Assembly: GCF_963169125.1 (NCBI RefSeq)
Contig: NC_084797.1
Coordinates: forward strand, 100,403,868 to 100,467,867
DNA length: 64,000 bases
Source of the DNA: Humulus lupulus
Lineage: Eukaryota; Streptophyta; Magnoliopsida; Rosales; Cannabaceae
Direction: 5' to 3'
Below, piece after piece: positions 22,666 to 34,057 of the stretch. Each line of letters starts with the position of its first letter. Position 1 is the first letter of the stretch. Made by a program: the position numbers and the translations under genes. The notes under the pieces are model-generated. The model searched no databases. It was not told the DNA's origin and was given only the letters and a program-made list of their open reading frames with translations.

Positions 22666-23057
22666 CTGCACCACGTAGCACTCGTGAGCCAAGGCCCAGC
22701 AAGAAAACCATAAACAACAAACACATATAACATCCGTAGCATTCACTTAACTTTAATCCAATTAATTCAATTATTCAACAAAGTATAAGTATTAAGCTAA
22801 AAAATGGTAAACATGTATTTTCAAACAAATATCTAAATCAATAATACATTGTTCAGTTGTCGACACCCTTAGGCCGAGCCCTCTATTTATCTAGCTGATC
22901 CCAGCTCGCTTAGGTTGAGCTGCGTTCAGTACGCTTATCATCAGCTCTGGCACCCTTAGGCCGTACTTTCATAACAACCATATAATCATAGAATACATAT
23001 GTTCAATTACATGGAAGCTTAGTCTCATTCACAACCACATGGGTGCAATTTTCTTAC
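22666..23057 (-). other. Candidate intron inside solo LTR C
   Basis: The donor is TTCGAG|GTAAGAAAATTGCACCC and the acceptor GCTACGTGGTGCAG|AAGGCG, 392 bp apart on the minus strand. Here the bases after the acceptor are AAGG, not the GTAA seen in the other LTR copies. Confidence 0.45.
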
Positions 23058-23289
23058 CTCGAATCTCGAGCGATAAATAAAGAGCGGTCTCAAGCACGAT
23101 CCTCAGTCCTGAGCCTTAACGATAGTCCTGAATTGATAGCTTGAATCCCCCAGCTAAAATCTATCCACTTCTAGCCTTAACTCCTTAGATTTTCCCAGCC
23201 CAAACTCAGCTTAATTCCGAGCTTAGTCTCCTTCAAAATTTAGAATTTCCCCTTGAGTTCTAGAGATGGAAAGGGAGTACTTTTTTTTT

Positions 23290-23294
23290 TGTGA

Positions 23295-23328
<34 letters not shown>
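23290..23328. repeat. (GA)n microsatellite
   Basis: This is a run of GA dinucleotides directly after a T tract, inside solo LTR C. Shorter GA/CT tracts occur at comparable places in the other chromovirus LTRs (about 5573-5590, 18095-18113), so the tract is probably part of the LTR design or an ancestral feature. Confidence 0.9.
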
Positions 23329-23329
<1 letters not shown>

Positions 23330-23961
23330 GAGAACTAAGTAGACTTTGGTGGTTTCTTGCTAATTCTAGACTTCCCACTAAGTTTATCTCTTAACTCCAA
23401 AATGACTAATTTACCCCTTAAACTTACTCAACCCTCTAATGATTTCCAAGGGTAAAACGGTTAATTTCGCGATTCCCGCTTATTCCTCAAGTGTTCCTAC
23501 CATTTGAAAATTAATCCCGTCATGTCCAACTAATTATCAAATACATATTCGTTACTCATTCAACCCCAAATATACATTAAACTTCCCAAAATACCCCTAA
23601 GCTCACCCGAGCTGGGAATTAAACCCCGTTGTGACAATTTCGCTAATTCGCTCACTAGGATCGTCTCAAGCCATAAACTACAAATATATCCACATAATAA
23701 TGTGGTCTCAGCCATTTATCACATATAGTCACATTTATGCCCTTAACGGACCAAAATTACAAATATTCCTTTATAAAAAGTAAAAGGCCCACATGCATAT
23801 TTAATACTCATAAACATGCATATAATATATTCACATAATCATATAAATCATGCATGAAACATTGTAACACATTTAACTATATAAAAACACATATATCCTA
23901 TTATGCTCTCCTGGCACACTAATCAAGGCACTAAACCTTATTAACATTTTGGGTCGTTTCA

Positions 23962-24684
23962 AGCACCCTCATCAGTAAGGGATTTTTCCACTACCTGAGC
24001 ATAAGTGGTAATCCTTGGATCCAGTGTTATCTTCACATCCCGAGCTATCATAACATTGAATCCCCGTACAGAGCGATCTCTCCTTGCCATATTAGTAGGC
24101 ACCAAATCTGGTGCGAATTTAGCTAACCGGTCGAACTTCAAAGCAAAGTCTGTTACGGTTATTCTATTCTGTGTTCAATTAGTGAATTCATCTGCCTTTG
24201 CATCTTGAACTGCAATACTGTAGTACTTCTCATTAAAAAATTCCCTGAACTCATCCCAAGTTATAATGCCCACATCTCTCCTCTGAGACACAACTTCCCA
24301 CCAGATGCGGGCGTCATCTCTTAACATATAACTGGCATAAGCCACCCTATCATTTCCTTCTAGCCTCATAAAATCCAGAATAGAAGTAATCATGTTCATC
24401 CACTGCTTTGCCCGCAGTGGGTCCAGACCTCCCTCAAAAGTGGGAGGGTGCTTCTTTCTGAACCTCATACAAAAGCTCCCATCTATTCTCCACTATAGGC
24501 TGGGCTAACCTTGGCGCCACAGCTTGTGGAGTCTGTAATCCAACATCCCAGGGAGGATCCTGCTGTCTAAACTCTCAGAGTTTGTCTTCATTCATTTGGA
24601 GTCTAGCTTGCATCTCTACGAACATCTATTGCCAGTTTGTGGGGCAGGTGAAGGGTCCTGACTCTGGTTGTTATCTTCGGCCAT
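23962..24684 (-). pseudogene. B: gag N-terminal and capsid part
   Basis: The likely start is the ATG at 24682-24684. Open pieces at 24175-24468 (HPPTFEGGLDPLRAKQWM, DARIWWEVVSQ) and 23959-24141 (MKFDRLAKFAPDLVPTN) encode the capsid-like core. A stop near 24470 and a frame change near 24150-24180 break it. Solo LTR C cuts it off from the zinc knuckle. Confidence 0.8.
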
Positions 24685-25023
24685 ATTTTTTCAAAATAGG
24701 TTTGATCGCCGAGGCATAACTTCAATATGCCTGCAATCAATGATGCCGTACATCAGGCACGATAACAACATCCAAAGAAACCACCCTTGGTTTAACCAAT
24801 CAATCACAATTAGAAAAATCAATACAATATACACATAGAAATCAATGGGCCATTCCCTAGCATTAAATACACATTATATTTTTTATATCAACGGGAACAT
24901 AGGAAATTTATATAAGCATTTAGAAAAATATTTCACTTAATACCGACCAACCTTGAGTCGAGCTTGTCTTCGGCAACAAGCGTACATGTTTGGTCAATCT
25001 CCAGGAACCATAAACCTTGGCAC

Positions 25024-25035
25024 GCTCTGATACCA
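25024..25035 (-). other. Primer binding site of chromovirus B (tRNA-iMet)
   Basis: The minus strand reads TGGTATCAGAGC, a full 12-base match to the usual plant tRNA-iMet primer complement, three bases inside the 5' LTR at 25039. Confidence 0.9.
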
Positions 25036-25038
25036 AGT

Positions 25039-27044
25039 TGTAACGCCCTACTACTCTAGAACCGTTACCATGTGGTTTTAAAATGTGTATTTGACTCGCT
25101 AATTGAGGTGTTAGACCCAAAAGTGTGATTGCATTGAGGTAAAGACTCATTTAATAAAACTTATGTATAAAAGGTTTAAACATCCATTAACATCATAGAA
25201 AATTTACAATGGGATCCCAAAATGTTGTTTAAGACATGTTTACAACTTAAAAGTCATTGTACAACCGACCTAGGCGAAAAAATTAGATATTTACACTGCG
25301 TTCCTCAAAAATACCCCACCCGTGGCGGCCAGGTAGGCCAAACATGTATGTAGCGCTCCATGCCCTCCAACTCATGCTTGGTCGATCTATCCCTTGCCCT
25401 TACCTGCACCATAGAGCACCCATGAGCCAATGCCCACCAAGAAAACTTCACCAGCATGGCATATAAAAATTCATGTCAATTAGTGCATAACTAAAGAAAC
25501 ACAACAAACAATTCACATGCATCCATTACAACTCACAACAGCGGCATAAGTCGGTCAAGGTGCGTTGCTAGGCACCAAATTCACGATCCTAACTGAGCGG
25601 GAAAGTACAACATTCTTAGATGGCCATGCCATGGCGGCCTGCATTAAACATGCTTATTGCCGATTCTGGCCCTTGCCGACCTCGGCTCTGGTCAACCCCG
25701 ACCTTGCTGATCCAAGCCCTTGTTGCTCAGTCACAAACACATATATGGCATAATTGTTACAAATATTTACACATTACACTAAGCACAGATAATTAAGCCA
25801 TGCCGTACTCTATGTGTAAAAACAATTTTCTTACCTCGAGTCCCAAGCTAACAGTATAAGGCGATCTCGAGCACGATCCCTAATCCCGAGCTTTAGCGGT
25901 AAAACCTAGTCACAACATAATAATAAATAACCATTAAAACCTAACCCAATTAAAAGCTTCAAAATAATATACTAGCCTCCAGGACCTCTAATTCTACTAA
26001 ACCGAGTAGTAGAATCCTTCTGGAGCCCTTAACTTGAGTTCCCGAGCATAAAAACTTATTTTGGCCATTTTTCTCAATTAGAGCCATGGTTCAGCCCATA
26101 GGGCCGCAACGCACCCCAACCAACGCCACGACACTTAGGAAATTTCAAAGAACCACCAAGCCATTACATGCACATGGGCCGCATTGCTTGAAGAATAGCG
26201 CCACAACTCGAACTTGAAACCCAAAAATTTCCCTGCATTTTCCCGAGTCGAATTCACCAAAATTCTTCCTAAACATGCACTAACGCAAGAATTGAGTCTA
26301 GAACTCACATTAACACAACATGTGCATCTAAATTACCCAAAAAATCAATCATAAATCCTACCCTAACTCTACAGCTTAAGCTAAAACTAAACTCAGCCCA
26401 AAACTTTATTTAAATCACAGAAATTCACAAACCTGGTAGGTTATAGAGCTTACCTTAGGAGTGATTCAACCATTGAACTAGACCTCAAGTAATCCTAGTT
26501 TCGTACCTTCAATTCTTAAGCCAACTCCTCAATAATTCAAAAACCCAATCAAGCCTAAGAGAGGAGAGGGGGTGAACGAGAGTGAGACAGACAGAGAGTA
26601 ACTAAGAGCTTCTTTCCTTCTGCCTTTGTTTTTCCCATCTTCTATTGAAGCCTTGAGCCTAAAACTAAGTCTATCTCTTGGCACAAAAGTCCAAGAGTGC
26701 CTCTAAATCAAAACTTTTTATCTAACCCCCAAGGGCAAATCCTCCATTTGCCACATCTTCCTCTAATCCTCCAATTGTCCTATAAATTCCCAATTAACCA
26801 CGGCATACCCAATTAATCACAACATAACTACCCGTTACCCGATAAATCCTGAATGCATACTACATTCTCAAAATACCCATGGGCTCACCCCGAGCTGAGT
26901 ATTTAACCCCGTTGTGAATTTACTGCTAATACGCTCCCTAGGATCACCTCAAGCCAAATATTGTAAATATGTCCACATAGTAATGTGGTCTCTATCATAT
27001 AACAAACATAATTACAATTATACCCTCAACGGGTTAAAATTACA
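25039..27044 (-). repeat. 5' LTR of chromovirus B, truncated
   Basis: It aligns with 16505-18761 along about 2.0 kb and stops at about 27044, about 220 bp short of the expected end. The palindrome cassette at 26060-26210 has lost several CG dinucleotides relative to the 3' LTR. It contains candidate intron 25404-25834. The break is followed directly by a plus-strand gag fragment (L). Confidence 0.85.
25404..25834 (-). other. Candidate intron inside B 5' LTR
   Basis: The minus-strand donor is CTCGAG|GTAAGAAAATTG and the acceptor GGTGCTCTATGGTGCAG|GTAAGGG. The acceptor followed by GTAAGG matches the recursive-splice consensus. Confidence 0.45.
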
Positions 27045-27071
27045 TAAAAGAATGCAAAGAAAAATGAATTT

Positions 27072-27731
27072 ATGAATCTAGTTCATGGAAACATGACAGT
27101 AACAGAGTATGTTAACAAATTTGATGGGTTGGCCAAATTTGCTTTTGATATGGTGCCAACGGACGTGGCTTGGAAGGAGCAATTTACCCGAGGATTGAAT
27201 TCTGGGATAGCTCAGGGCATTAGGATTGCCATTGTACATGAGATCTCTACCTATGCTCAAGTGGTAGGGAGGGCCTTTATTGTTGATGGCGCCAGAAATG
27301 AGATAAGAAGGGAGAGCACAAGAGAGCGCAGAGCTCAGATAGTGATACCTCTGTTTATTGGGTTAGATAGGGGTGAAGGCCTTAGTGATAAGAAAGGGAA
27401 GGTTACAGACATATTCAATACCCCTGAACTAGAAAAGGGGTTCCGAGACGCTCAAATAGGCCATCAGGGCGAGGGCGAGGATTGGAGACTCTACTCGGAA
27501 TATGCTCGGTGCCAGAGGCACCATTTGGGAGAATGTCGAGCAAGGGCATGTTTCTTATGTGGGATGGTTGGGTACCTCAGGAGGGATTGCCCAAGGCTGA
27601 GGAAGAAAGAACCAAAGGGGACAGATAGCTTGACTCCAACTCGAGTGTTCGCTCTGATGCAGTTAGAGGCTGAGGCTAGTCCCTTTGTAGTGACAAGTAG
27701 CTTCCTAGTTTTGATTCTTATATTATGCTGA
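27072..27731 (+). pseudogene. L: gag C-terminal half with zinc knuckle
   Basis: 219 codons are open. The capsid part (VTEYVNKFDGLAKFAFDMVP, then GIRIAIVHEISTYAQVV) matches gag of A and B. A CX2C-X4-H-X4-C knuckle is seen around residues 150-175 (CFLCGMVGYLRRDC, with Tyr where the usual knuckle has the His-preceding residue), then GTDSLTPTRVFALMQ. The ATG at 27072 is internal to the original gag, not a real start, since homology extends left of it to about 27045. This is the best preserved part of fragment L. Confidence 0.85.
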
Positions 27732-28149
27732 TTGGTTCTGGGGCCATGTACCTTTTCTTTTTTTGTTGCATCTAGCAGAAGCATGGGTACATTGTATAGA
27801 TTATGTGATTATGTTGTGGTGAGAAATTGGAACCCTATCACCTACTGGGGAACTAGTAACTTCTTAAGAGATGGGTCAGATTATTACGGGTAAAGATTCA
27901 TCAGTGGAATCAATAAGAGTTGGTTATACAAGACTTTGAGATGACTCTTAGTATAGACTAGATTGGCCAATGAGGTTTTAGATTGGTTTTCTGAGGAGTA
28001 ACATGGATTGTTATCATGTCAGGAGACTGAGTCTGTCATGAGATTGACACAGGGATAGAATTGGTGTCTGAGGTATCATACAAGATGGCTCCAACATAAT
28101 GGATAGAATTGGGAGTATATTTATAAGAACTATTAATTTAGGGTTTACC

Positions 28150-28800
28150 AAATCTAGCTTTTCACCATGTGATAGACCGGTTTGGATTGATTAAGAATGA
28201 AGTTGAGACATTGTGGATGTATGATGAATACACATAATTGAGCAAGTTGGTCGGCAGGCATGAGTAATTGCTATCAAGGATTGCTGATTTATCTGATCAG
28301 TTGAGAGGGAAAACAAGACTTCCAAAGATTGATCTTCGATCTGGTTATTACCAACTACATGATCAAAGAAGAAAAAGAAGACATGTTGAAGATGACTTTC
28401 TATACAGGCTTTTATGGATTTAATGAAAAAAATTGTTCGAGGCCTATCCAAATTTTTTTGAGATGTTCTCCACCGACAATATTCTGATTAACTCTCAGTT
28501 AGAGAAAGAGTATGGGAAGCATCTCCTGTAGATTGTAAAGAGATAGAAGGAACACAGATTGTATGTCAAATCCAAGAAGCACAAATTCTGGTTATTTCAG
28601 GTGACATTCCTTAGTCACATTGTTAACTGAACTGGGGTTGAGGAAGATCCAATCAGAGTTGTGGAATTTGGAAATGGACTAAGCCTGGGAATGCTTTCGG
28701 GATTAGAAGTCTCCTTGGAGCGACGGGGTAGTACCAGTGTTCTATAGAAGAATCCTCAAGGATTGCTACACCATTAACATAGTGGAAACGTAAGAATTTG
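28150..28800 (+). pseudogene. L: decayed reverse transcriptase
   Basis: Scattered RT signatures remain: KIDLRSGYYQL at about 28329-28361, a degenerate FSTDNILIN where FIDDILVYS is expected (about 28460-28495), and HRLYVKSKKHKFWLFQVTF near 28555-28612. The catalytic Asp pair is changed to DN. There are many stops. Confidence 0.75.
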
Positions 28801-28885
28801 AGGTATGTATGGTTAGACAGATATGAGTATAGATTTCAGGGGTGGAAGCAATGATGTAAAGACCCGACAAACTTAATGACCTCGG

Positions 28886-30733
28886 TGTTGGATTAGCTTA
28901 TACATGACCTTTATTTATTTTCATGTATATCTAATATTAAACAAATTAATACGAGATAGCCTAAAACATTTTTCTAAAATTGAATTCAATGAGAAATAAA
29001 GAATAGAATACTTACAGTATACGCAGCGGAATTAAATAGTCCTTCCTTCAGTTTCTCTAACTCTTGTATCCTCTCTGTCGCAGAGTATTATCAAGAAACT
29101 GAACCGATCTTCTATTTTCTTCACAATCTTCCAATGTATCCTTAGAACCACCTAGACTAGTGTGGGAAATTCTCAACACAAGAGATAGATATAGAGAGAA
29201 GAAGAGAAAATAACAAAGAGGCTTAGAAAAGGACTTGTGTTTAGAGAGAATCTAAAACTATCAGAAAATCTGACTTGTGACTTATGTTTTGACTTCTCTC
29301 TAAGCACTCCTTTTATAGACTCAATTAGGCCATTTAATTTAATTAAAAAAACAAAAAAATAATAGCCATTTTGAAGCCCTAGGTCGAAATTATCATGGGC
29401 TATAGGCCCGTGAAATTTCTCATTTGATTATAAGCCCATTGGACTTAAAATCAAGACTTGTATTATTTTCTATTGATTTAATTAATTAAATAATTATTTA
29501 AATCATTTATCAAATTAATTATTTATAATTTGAACCTTGATTTAAATTTATTTATTAATTTAGCTACCAATTTATCTTAATTAATAAATCTGCCATAATT
29601 TCTCTTTTTTTCTCAAAATTACACAACTCTGTGAAACTATCCAAAATTGACCTGGTCAACTTTGATAATTCTAATTGATGATTAAATCAATTAATGGAGA
29701 CTATCTAGATGATTATATCCAAGGTACAATGGGGACCATGGGCCTATGAAATCAAGCTCCAATAAGTTATCATAAATCTAACAAATAAATTTACTAACTT
29801 ATTAATTCCTCGTGACTCCACTATAGACTTGGAATTGCACTCTTGAATTCATAGAACGCTCTATAACAAATATAGATACACTATTAATTATCCATTGTTA
29901 CAACCATAATTGTCACTCAATCCTCTATAGATGATCTACAATGAGATAGGACTAAATTACCGTTTTACCTCTCATTGTATTTTATCCTTAAAACACTTAG
30001 TTCCTTGTAAATGATATTTCAGTAAACTAATTTAATTACTGAAATGAGATCTCTATCATTTAACACCTTGAACCAAACTAAAAGGAAACCATCATTTCAC
30101 TTCTTCATCAGAAGCTATAGATGTTCATATCTATGATTAACACTCCCACTCAATTATACTACTGAGTTCCCAAGATGTAAGTATGGGCTAGTCCGTAGGG
30201 TAAGCTGGTAAAGAACAAGTCAAAGAACTCAAATAATACAATCAGTTAGAATACTAACCACTCAGAATTGAGATTGAATTGACTTATGGTCAACTATATG
30301 TTATGACTAGAATAGATAATAACGGTATGTTTACTTTTCTTATCAACTGTCAATATCGGTCCAGTCCGATGTAACAAATACATCTGATCATATCTACTTT
30401 GCTAATGTTCTGGAAAGAACATAACACTATAATGTGTAAGTAGATCATATCGTAGATTGGCAAGTCAGTGTAAATCCTGGGCACTGACTAATCTTAGGAC
30501 TAACTTATTTTGAACATATAATCATATTTATATTCCACTGTGATTACGTCACTATAAATAAGATTAGCTATATGCTCGGGATTTAATAGAAGTTTATATT
30601 AAACAAATAATCATGAAAATAAAACATGTGAGCAAAGTGATTGACCAAGTCAAAAATGATTTCTATTCTTTTATTTATAATAAAATGAGATTACAAAGAA
30701 TTTGGGTTTTAATTAGGGCATAAAACCCCAACA
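28886..30733 (-). repeat. 3' LTR of copia K
   Basis: It is 1848 bp, and the internal side is the polypurine tract AGTGGGAGTT (minus strand of 30734-30743). It is AT-rich with no coding capacity. Confidence 0.95.
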
Positions 30734-30757
30734 AACTCCCACTTGCACTAATTGAAA

Positions 30758-31555
30758 CTAATGCCTTAATTCTACTAATCCCATTTCCTTGATATGCTTA
30801 TCAAATGTAGCTTGTGGTAGTGTCTTTGTAAACAGATCCGCAAGATTGTCTTCAGTTGCAATCTTCATAACCTTCACATCTCCCCTGGCCACATATTCTC
30901 AAATAATGTGATACTTCCTTTCTATATGCTTACTCCTCTTGTGTCTTCGAGGTTCTTTCGAGTTGGCTATCGCTCCTGTATTGTCACAAAACAACACAAG
31001 CGGTTTATCCATTTCTGAAATAACACCAAGATCCGAATAGAACTTCTTTAGCCAGACTATTTCCTTAGCTGCTTCTGATGCATCTATGTACTCAGCCTCC
31101 ATGGTGGAATCTGCGATTGCAGACTGCTTTACGCTTCTCCAAATCACAGCACCACCCCCAAGAGTAAACACCATTCCAGAAGTAGACTTTCTGTCATCGA
31201 CATCAGTCTGAAAATCTGAATTGGTGTAGCCTACAAGGTTTAGAACACCACCCTTATTGACTAACATATAATCCCTAGTCCATCTCACATACTTTAGGAT
31301 ATGCTTAACTGCTATCCAATGTTCTGGTCCTAGGTTTGACTGATACCTGCTCACTACTCCCATTGCATAGCAGATATCTAGTCTAGTACACAACATGGCA
31401 TACATCAAACTTCCAACTGCAGATGCGTAAGGAACTTTTCTCATTGCATCTTCCTCTTCAGAAGTCTGGGGATACTGCTTCTTTGAAAGATGAATTCCAT
31501 GGCGGGACGGTAGACGCCCTTTCTTGGAATTTTTCATTGAGAAACGTTCAAGCAC
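30758..31555 (-). pseudogene. K: RNase H domain of copia polyprotein
   Basis: The frame encodes the RT connection and RNase H: YASAVGSLMYAMLCTRLDI, then LVGYTNSDFQTDVDDRKSTS, DSTMEAEYIDASEAAKEIVW and FCDNTGAIANSKEPRRHKRS. The acidic catalytic residues of these motifs are present. A TGA at 30896-30898, most simply from CGA, precedes the last 46 codons, which end at the natural stop 30758-30760 just inside the polypurine tract. It removes the RNA strand during reverse transcription. Confidence 0.9.
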
Positions 31556-31597
31556 TTTATCAATGTAAGCTGCTTGCGATAGAGCTAAAAGTTTGTT

Positions 31598-32374
31598 CTA
31601 TCTATCCCTGATGATTTGGATACCTAGAACATAACTTGGTTCACCCAAATCCTTCATCAGGAATTGAATGCTCAGCCAATTCTTCACATCTGATAATTTC
31701 TTAACATTGTTTCCAATGAGTAAGATATCATCTACACAAAGAACCAGGAATACCACTATTTGATTTGCCTTCAGTTGGTAAACACAGGGCTCATCAATAT
31801 TTTGTTCAAAGCCATAGGTTTTGATTATTTCATCAAACCTAAGATTCCAAGAATGAGAAGCTTGCTTAAGTCCATAGATGGACCTATTTAAATTACAAAC
31901 TTTTCCTTCTTGTCCAGATACTTTAAATCCTTCTGGCTGATCCATATAAATGACTTCGTCAAGCTTTCCATTAAGAAAAGCTGTCTTGACGTCCATTTTC
32001 CAGATCTCATAGTCGAGAGCGCTTGCTATGGATAGGAGGATGCGAATGGATTTGAGCATGGCTACCAGACTAAAAGTTTCCTCATAGTCCACGCCTTCTC
32101 TTTGGGTATAACCCTTTGCCACTAATCGAGCTTTATAAGTCTCAATATTTCCATCAACACCTCATTTGTTCTTGTAGATCCACTTGCACCCAATGGCCCT
32201 AAAGTCACTAGGTGCTTCCACAGGATCCCAGACGGAATCTGAGTACATGGACTCCATTTCCTGTTTCATGGCTTCGAGCCATAGTTCCTTTTCAGGGCTA
32301 GCCATTGCCTGTTTGAAAGACAACGGATCATCATCACTAGTGTCACCAACAACCATATTGGTTTCACCATCCAA
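31598..32374 (-). pseudogene. K: copia reverse transcriptase
   Basis: The RT is read in one frame from SFKQAMASPEKELWLEAMKQ, through KARLVAKGYTQREGVDYEET, MDVKTAFLNGKLDEVIYMDQ and SIYGLKQASHSWNLRFDEII. The active site reads LVLCVDDILL, with Cys in place of the Tyr normal in YVDD. Stops at 32159-32161 (TGA) and 31595-31597 (TAG) break the chain. The fold would otherwise be complete. Confidence 0.92.
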
Positions 32375-32452
32375 ACCATAGCGAACTGGGTTCCTAGAAA
32401 CCCTCCCACTACGACGAGGCTTCGTGACTGTTTGCTCAGGAACAGTGGTACT

Positions 32453-33250
32453 TTCTTAATTTAAATCGACTTGCGTCGGTTGTACATGAAGAGTGGGAAT
32501 TTCATCGTCGACTTGCGTTGATGACGATGGAACATTGGTTGGAGTCAATTCTTTAACCATCTCCTCTAAAACTACTTTGCTGCGAGGTTTAAAGTTTTGG
32601 ACATAGTCATTTTCCAGAAAAATAGCATTTGTAGAAGTAAACACTTTCTTTTCTTAATGACTAGAGAAAAGTCCACCCTGAGTACCTTTAGGATAGCCAA
32701 CAAACATGCAAACTTCAGTTCGCAGTTCTAGCTTTCCCTCCTTTTTCCTCAGGACATGAGCGGGACACCCCCAGATTCTATAATGGCGTAAACTAGGTTC
32801 ACGACCATTCCAGCGTTCTAAAGGTGTTTTGGGGATTGATTTTGACGGCACGACATTGAGAATGTCATTCGCGGTTTCAATTGCATGTCCCCAGAACGAA
32901 GTTGGTAGAGTTGAGTAACTAAGCATGCATCTAACCATTTCCAATAAAGTTTTGTTTCGGTGTTCCGCTACACCATTTTGTTGCAGAGTACCTGGGGCAG
33001 TAAGTTGTGCTAAAATCCCAAGTTCAGTTAAATGATCTTGGAACTGCATATCCAAATATTCTCCACCCCTATCAGATCGCAAGATCTTTAACGTTTTACC
33101 TAATTGGTTCTAAGCCATTGCTAGGAATTCCTGAAACTTTGAAAATGTTTCTGATTTCCTATGCATTAGGTAAAGACATGAGTATTTAGAGTAATCGTCA
33201 ATGAAAGTGATGAAATACTCAAAACCACCCCTGGCTTGCACATTCAAAGG
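32453..33250 (-). pseudogene. K: copia integrase core and C-terminal region
   Basis: The DDE residues are visible: Asp in VHSDVCGPL (about 33270), Asp in LRSDRGGEYLD (33080 region) and Glu in NGVAEHRNKTLLEMV. The GKE-like C-terminal part reads WGCPAHVLRKKEGKLELRTE and FVGYPKGTQGG. Stops lie at 33107-33109 (TAG), 32651-32653 (TAA) and 32453-32455 (TAA), with no frameshift. The catalytic triad itself is unchanged. Confidence 0.9.
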
Positions 33251-34057
33251 TCCACAAACATCTGAATGCACAAGACCAAGTGGTTCTTTGGCCCTATCAC
33301 CCTTTGCAGAGAATGGACGCTTGGTCAATTTTCCTTCTAGACAAGATTCACAGACAGGTAATTCACCTAAGGTGAGTTCCCTCAAAGGTCCATCCTTTGT
33401 AAGTCTTTGAATCCTATCATAGCCAATGTGACCTAGTCTCAAGTGCCATAAATACGTCATATTTTTGTTATCGGTCTTTTGACGTTTATTGGTCCTAGGT
33501 TTAGCTACTTTGAATAAATCATTGTTAAGAGCGAGGGGTTCGTTAGGTCGTAGAATATAAAGCCCATTTTCCAAACATGCAATACACAATTGTGATCCAT
33601 TGAAAGAAATAGATATATTAAAACTTGTGAAAGTCATAACAAATCGTTCTAATTGCAACATGGAAACTGAAATTAAATTTCTACTAAAATTAGGAATAAA
33701 AAATACATCTTTTAAAATTAAAAATTTATTTCCGAACTTCAGACGAGCTCTTCCTCTAGCTTGGATTGCAACGAACGCTCCATTTCCAACTCTAAGCTTT
33801 AAGCCGCCTTCGTTCACTTCCTCCCACGATTCAAGAAGCTGTAAAGAGTTACAAACATGGTTAGTAGATCCAGAATCAATAATCCAAACAGAGTTATCAT
33901 TCTCTAAAACACACGTTTCCAAGATAAATGAACTATAATTATTACCTTTGTTTTTATCTGCAAGAAACATGGGGAAATCTTGTTTCCAATGCCCCTTCTC
34001 TTTGCAGTGAAAACATTTACCTTTACCTTTCTTGTTTTTCTTGTTTTTCCCCTTAGG
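33251..34057 (-). pseudogene. K: gag zinc knuckle, protease and pre-integrase
   Basis: A CCHC knuckle (CFHCKEKGHWKQDF, with Phe for the last Cys) lies just before 33970. The protease active site reads WIIDSGSTNHVC (about 33890), followed by the GAG-pre-integrase segment with LWHLRLGHIGYDRI and the integrase zinc finger CESCLEGKLTKRPF. Open from 33970 to 33110 in the same frame as the rest. The stop at 34058-34060 (TAG) separates it from the upstream gag piece. Confidence 0.9.

Larger units (their letters stand above)
22290..23961 (-). mobile_element. Solo LTR C in gag of B
   Basis: It is 1672 bp, begins TGTAACGCCC and ends GGTCGTTTCA, and is flanked by the exact duplication AGCAC (22285-22289 and 23962-23966). 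Landmark order (donor 23057, acceptor 22666) shows minus orientation, the same as B. It lacks the palindrome cassette seen in the longer LTRs. A long GA microsatellite lies at about 23290-23328. Confidence 0.92.
16505..27044 (-). mobile_element. Chromovirus B (Ty3/gypsy, Tekay/Del-like), broken
   Basis: It reads on the minus strand: 3' LTR 16505-18761, polypurine tract, integrase with chromodomain, decayed RNase H, RT, protease, gag, intact tRNA-iMet primer site, then 5' LTR from 25039 truncated at about 27044. Solo LTR C splits gag. Protein motifs are the same family as A, but the LTRs differ enough to be a separate subfamily. Stops, frameshifts and the insertion prevent function. Confidence 0.9.
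27045..28854 (+). mobile_element. Fragment L: plus-strand chromovirus gag-pol remnant
   Basis: It begins in mid-gag with no LTR, directly against truncated B, and ends where J's LTR starts (28855). Gag is open at 27072-27731. After that, decayed protease (27732-28150) and RT pieces (28150-28800) can be read with many stops, and a deletion has removed much between them. Strand is opposite to A, B and J. Confidence 0.8.
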
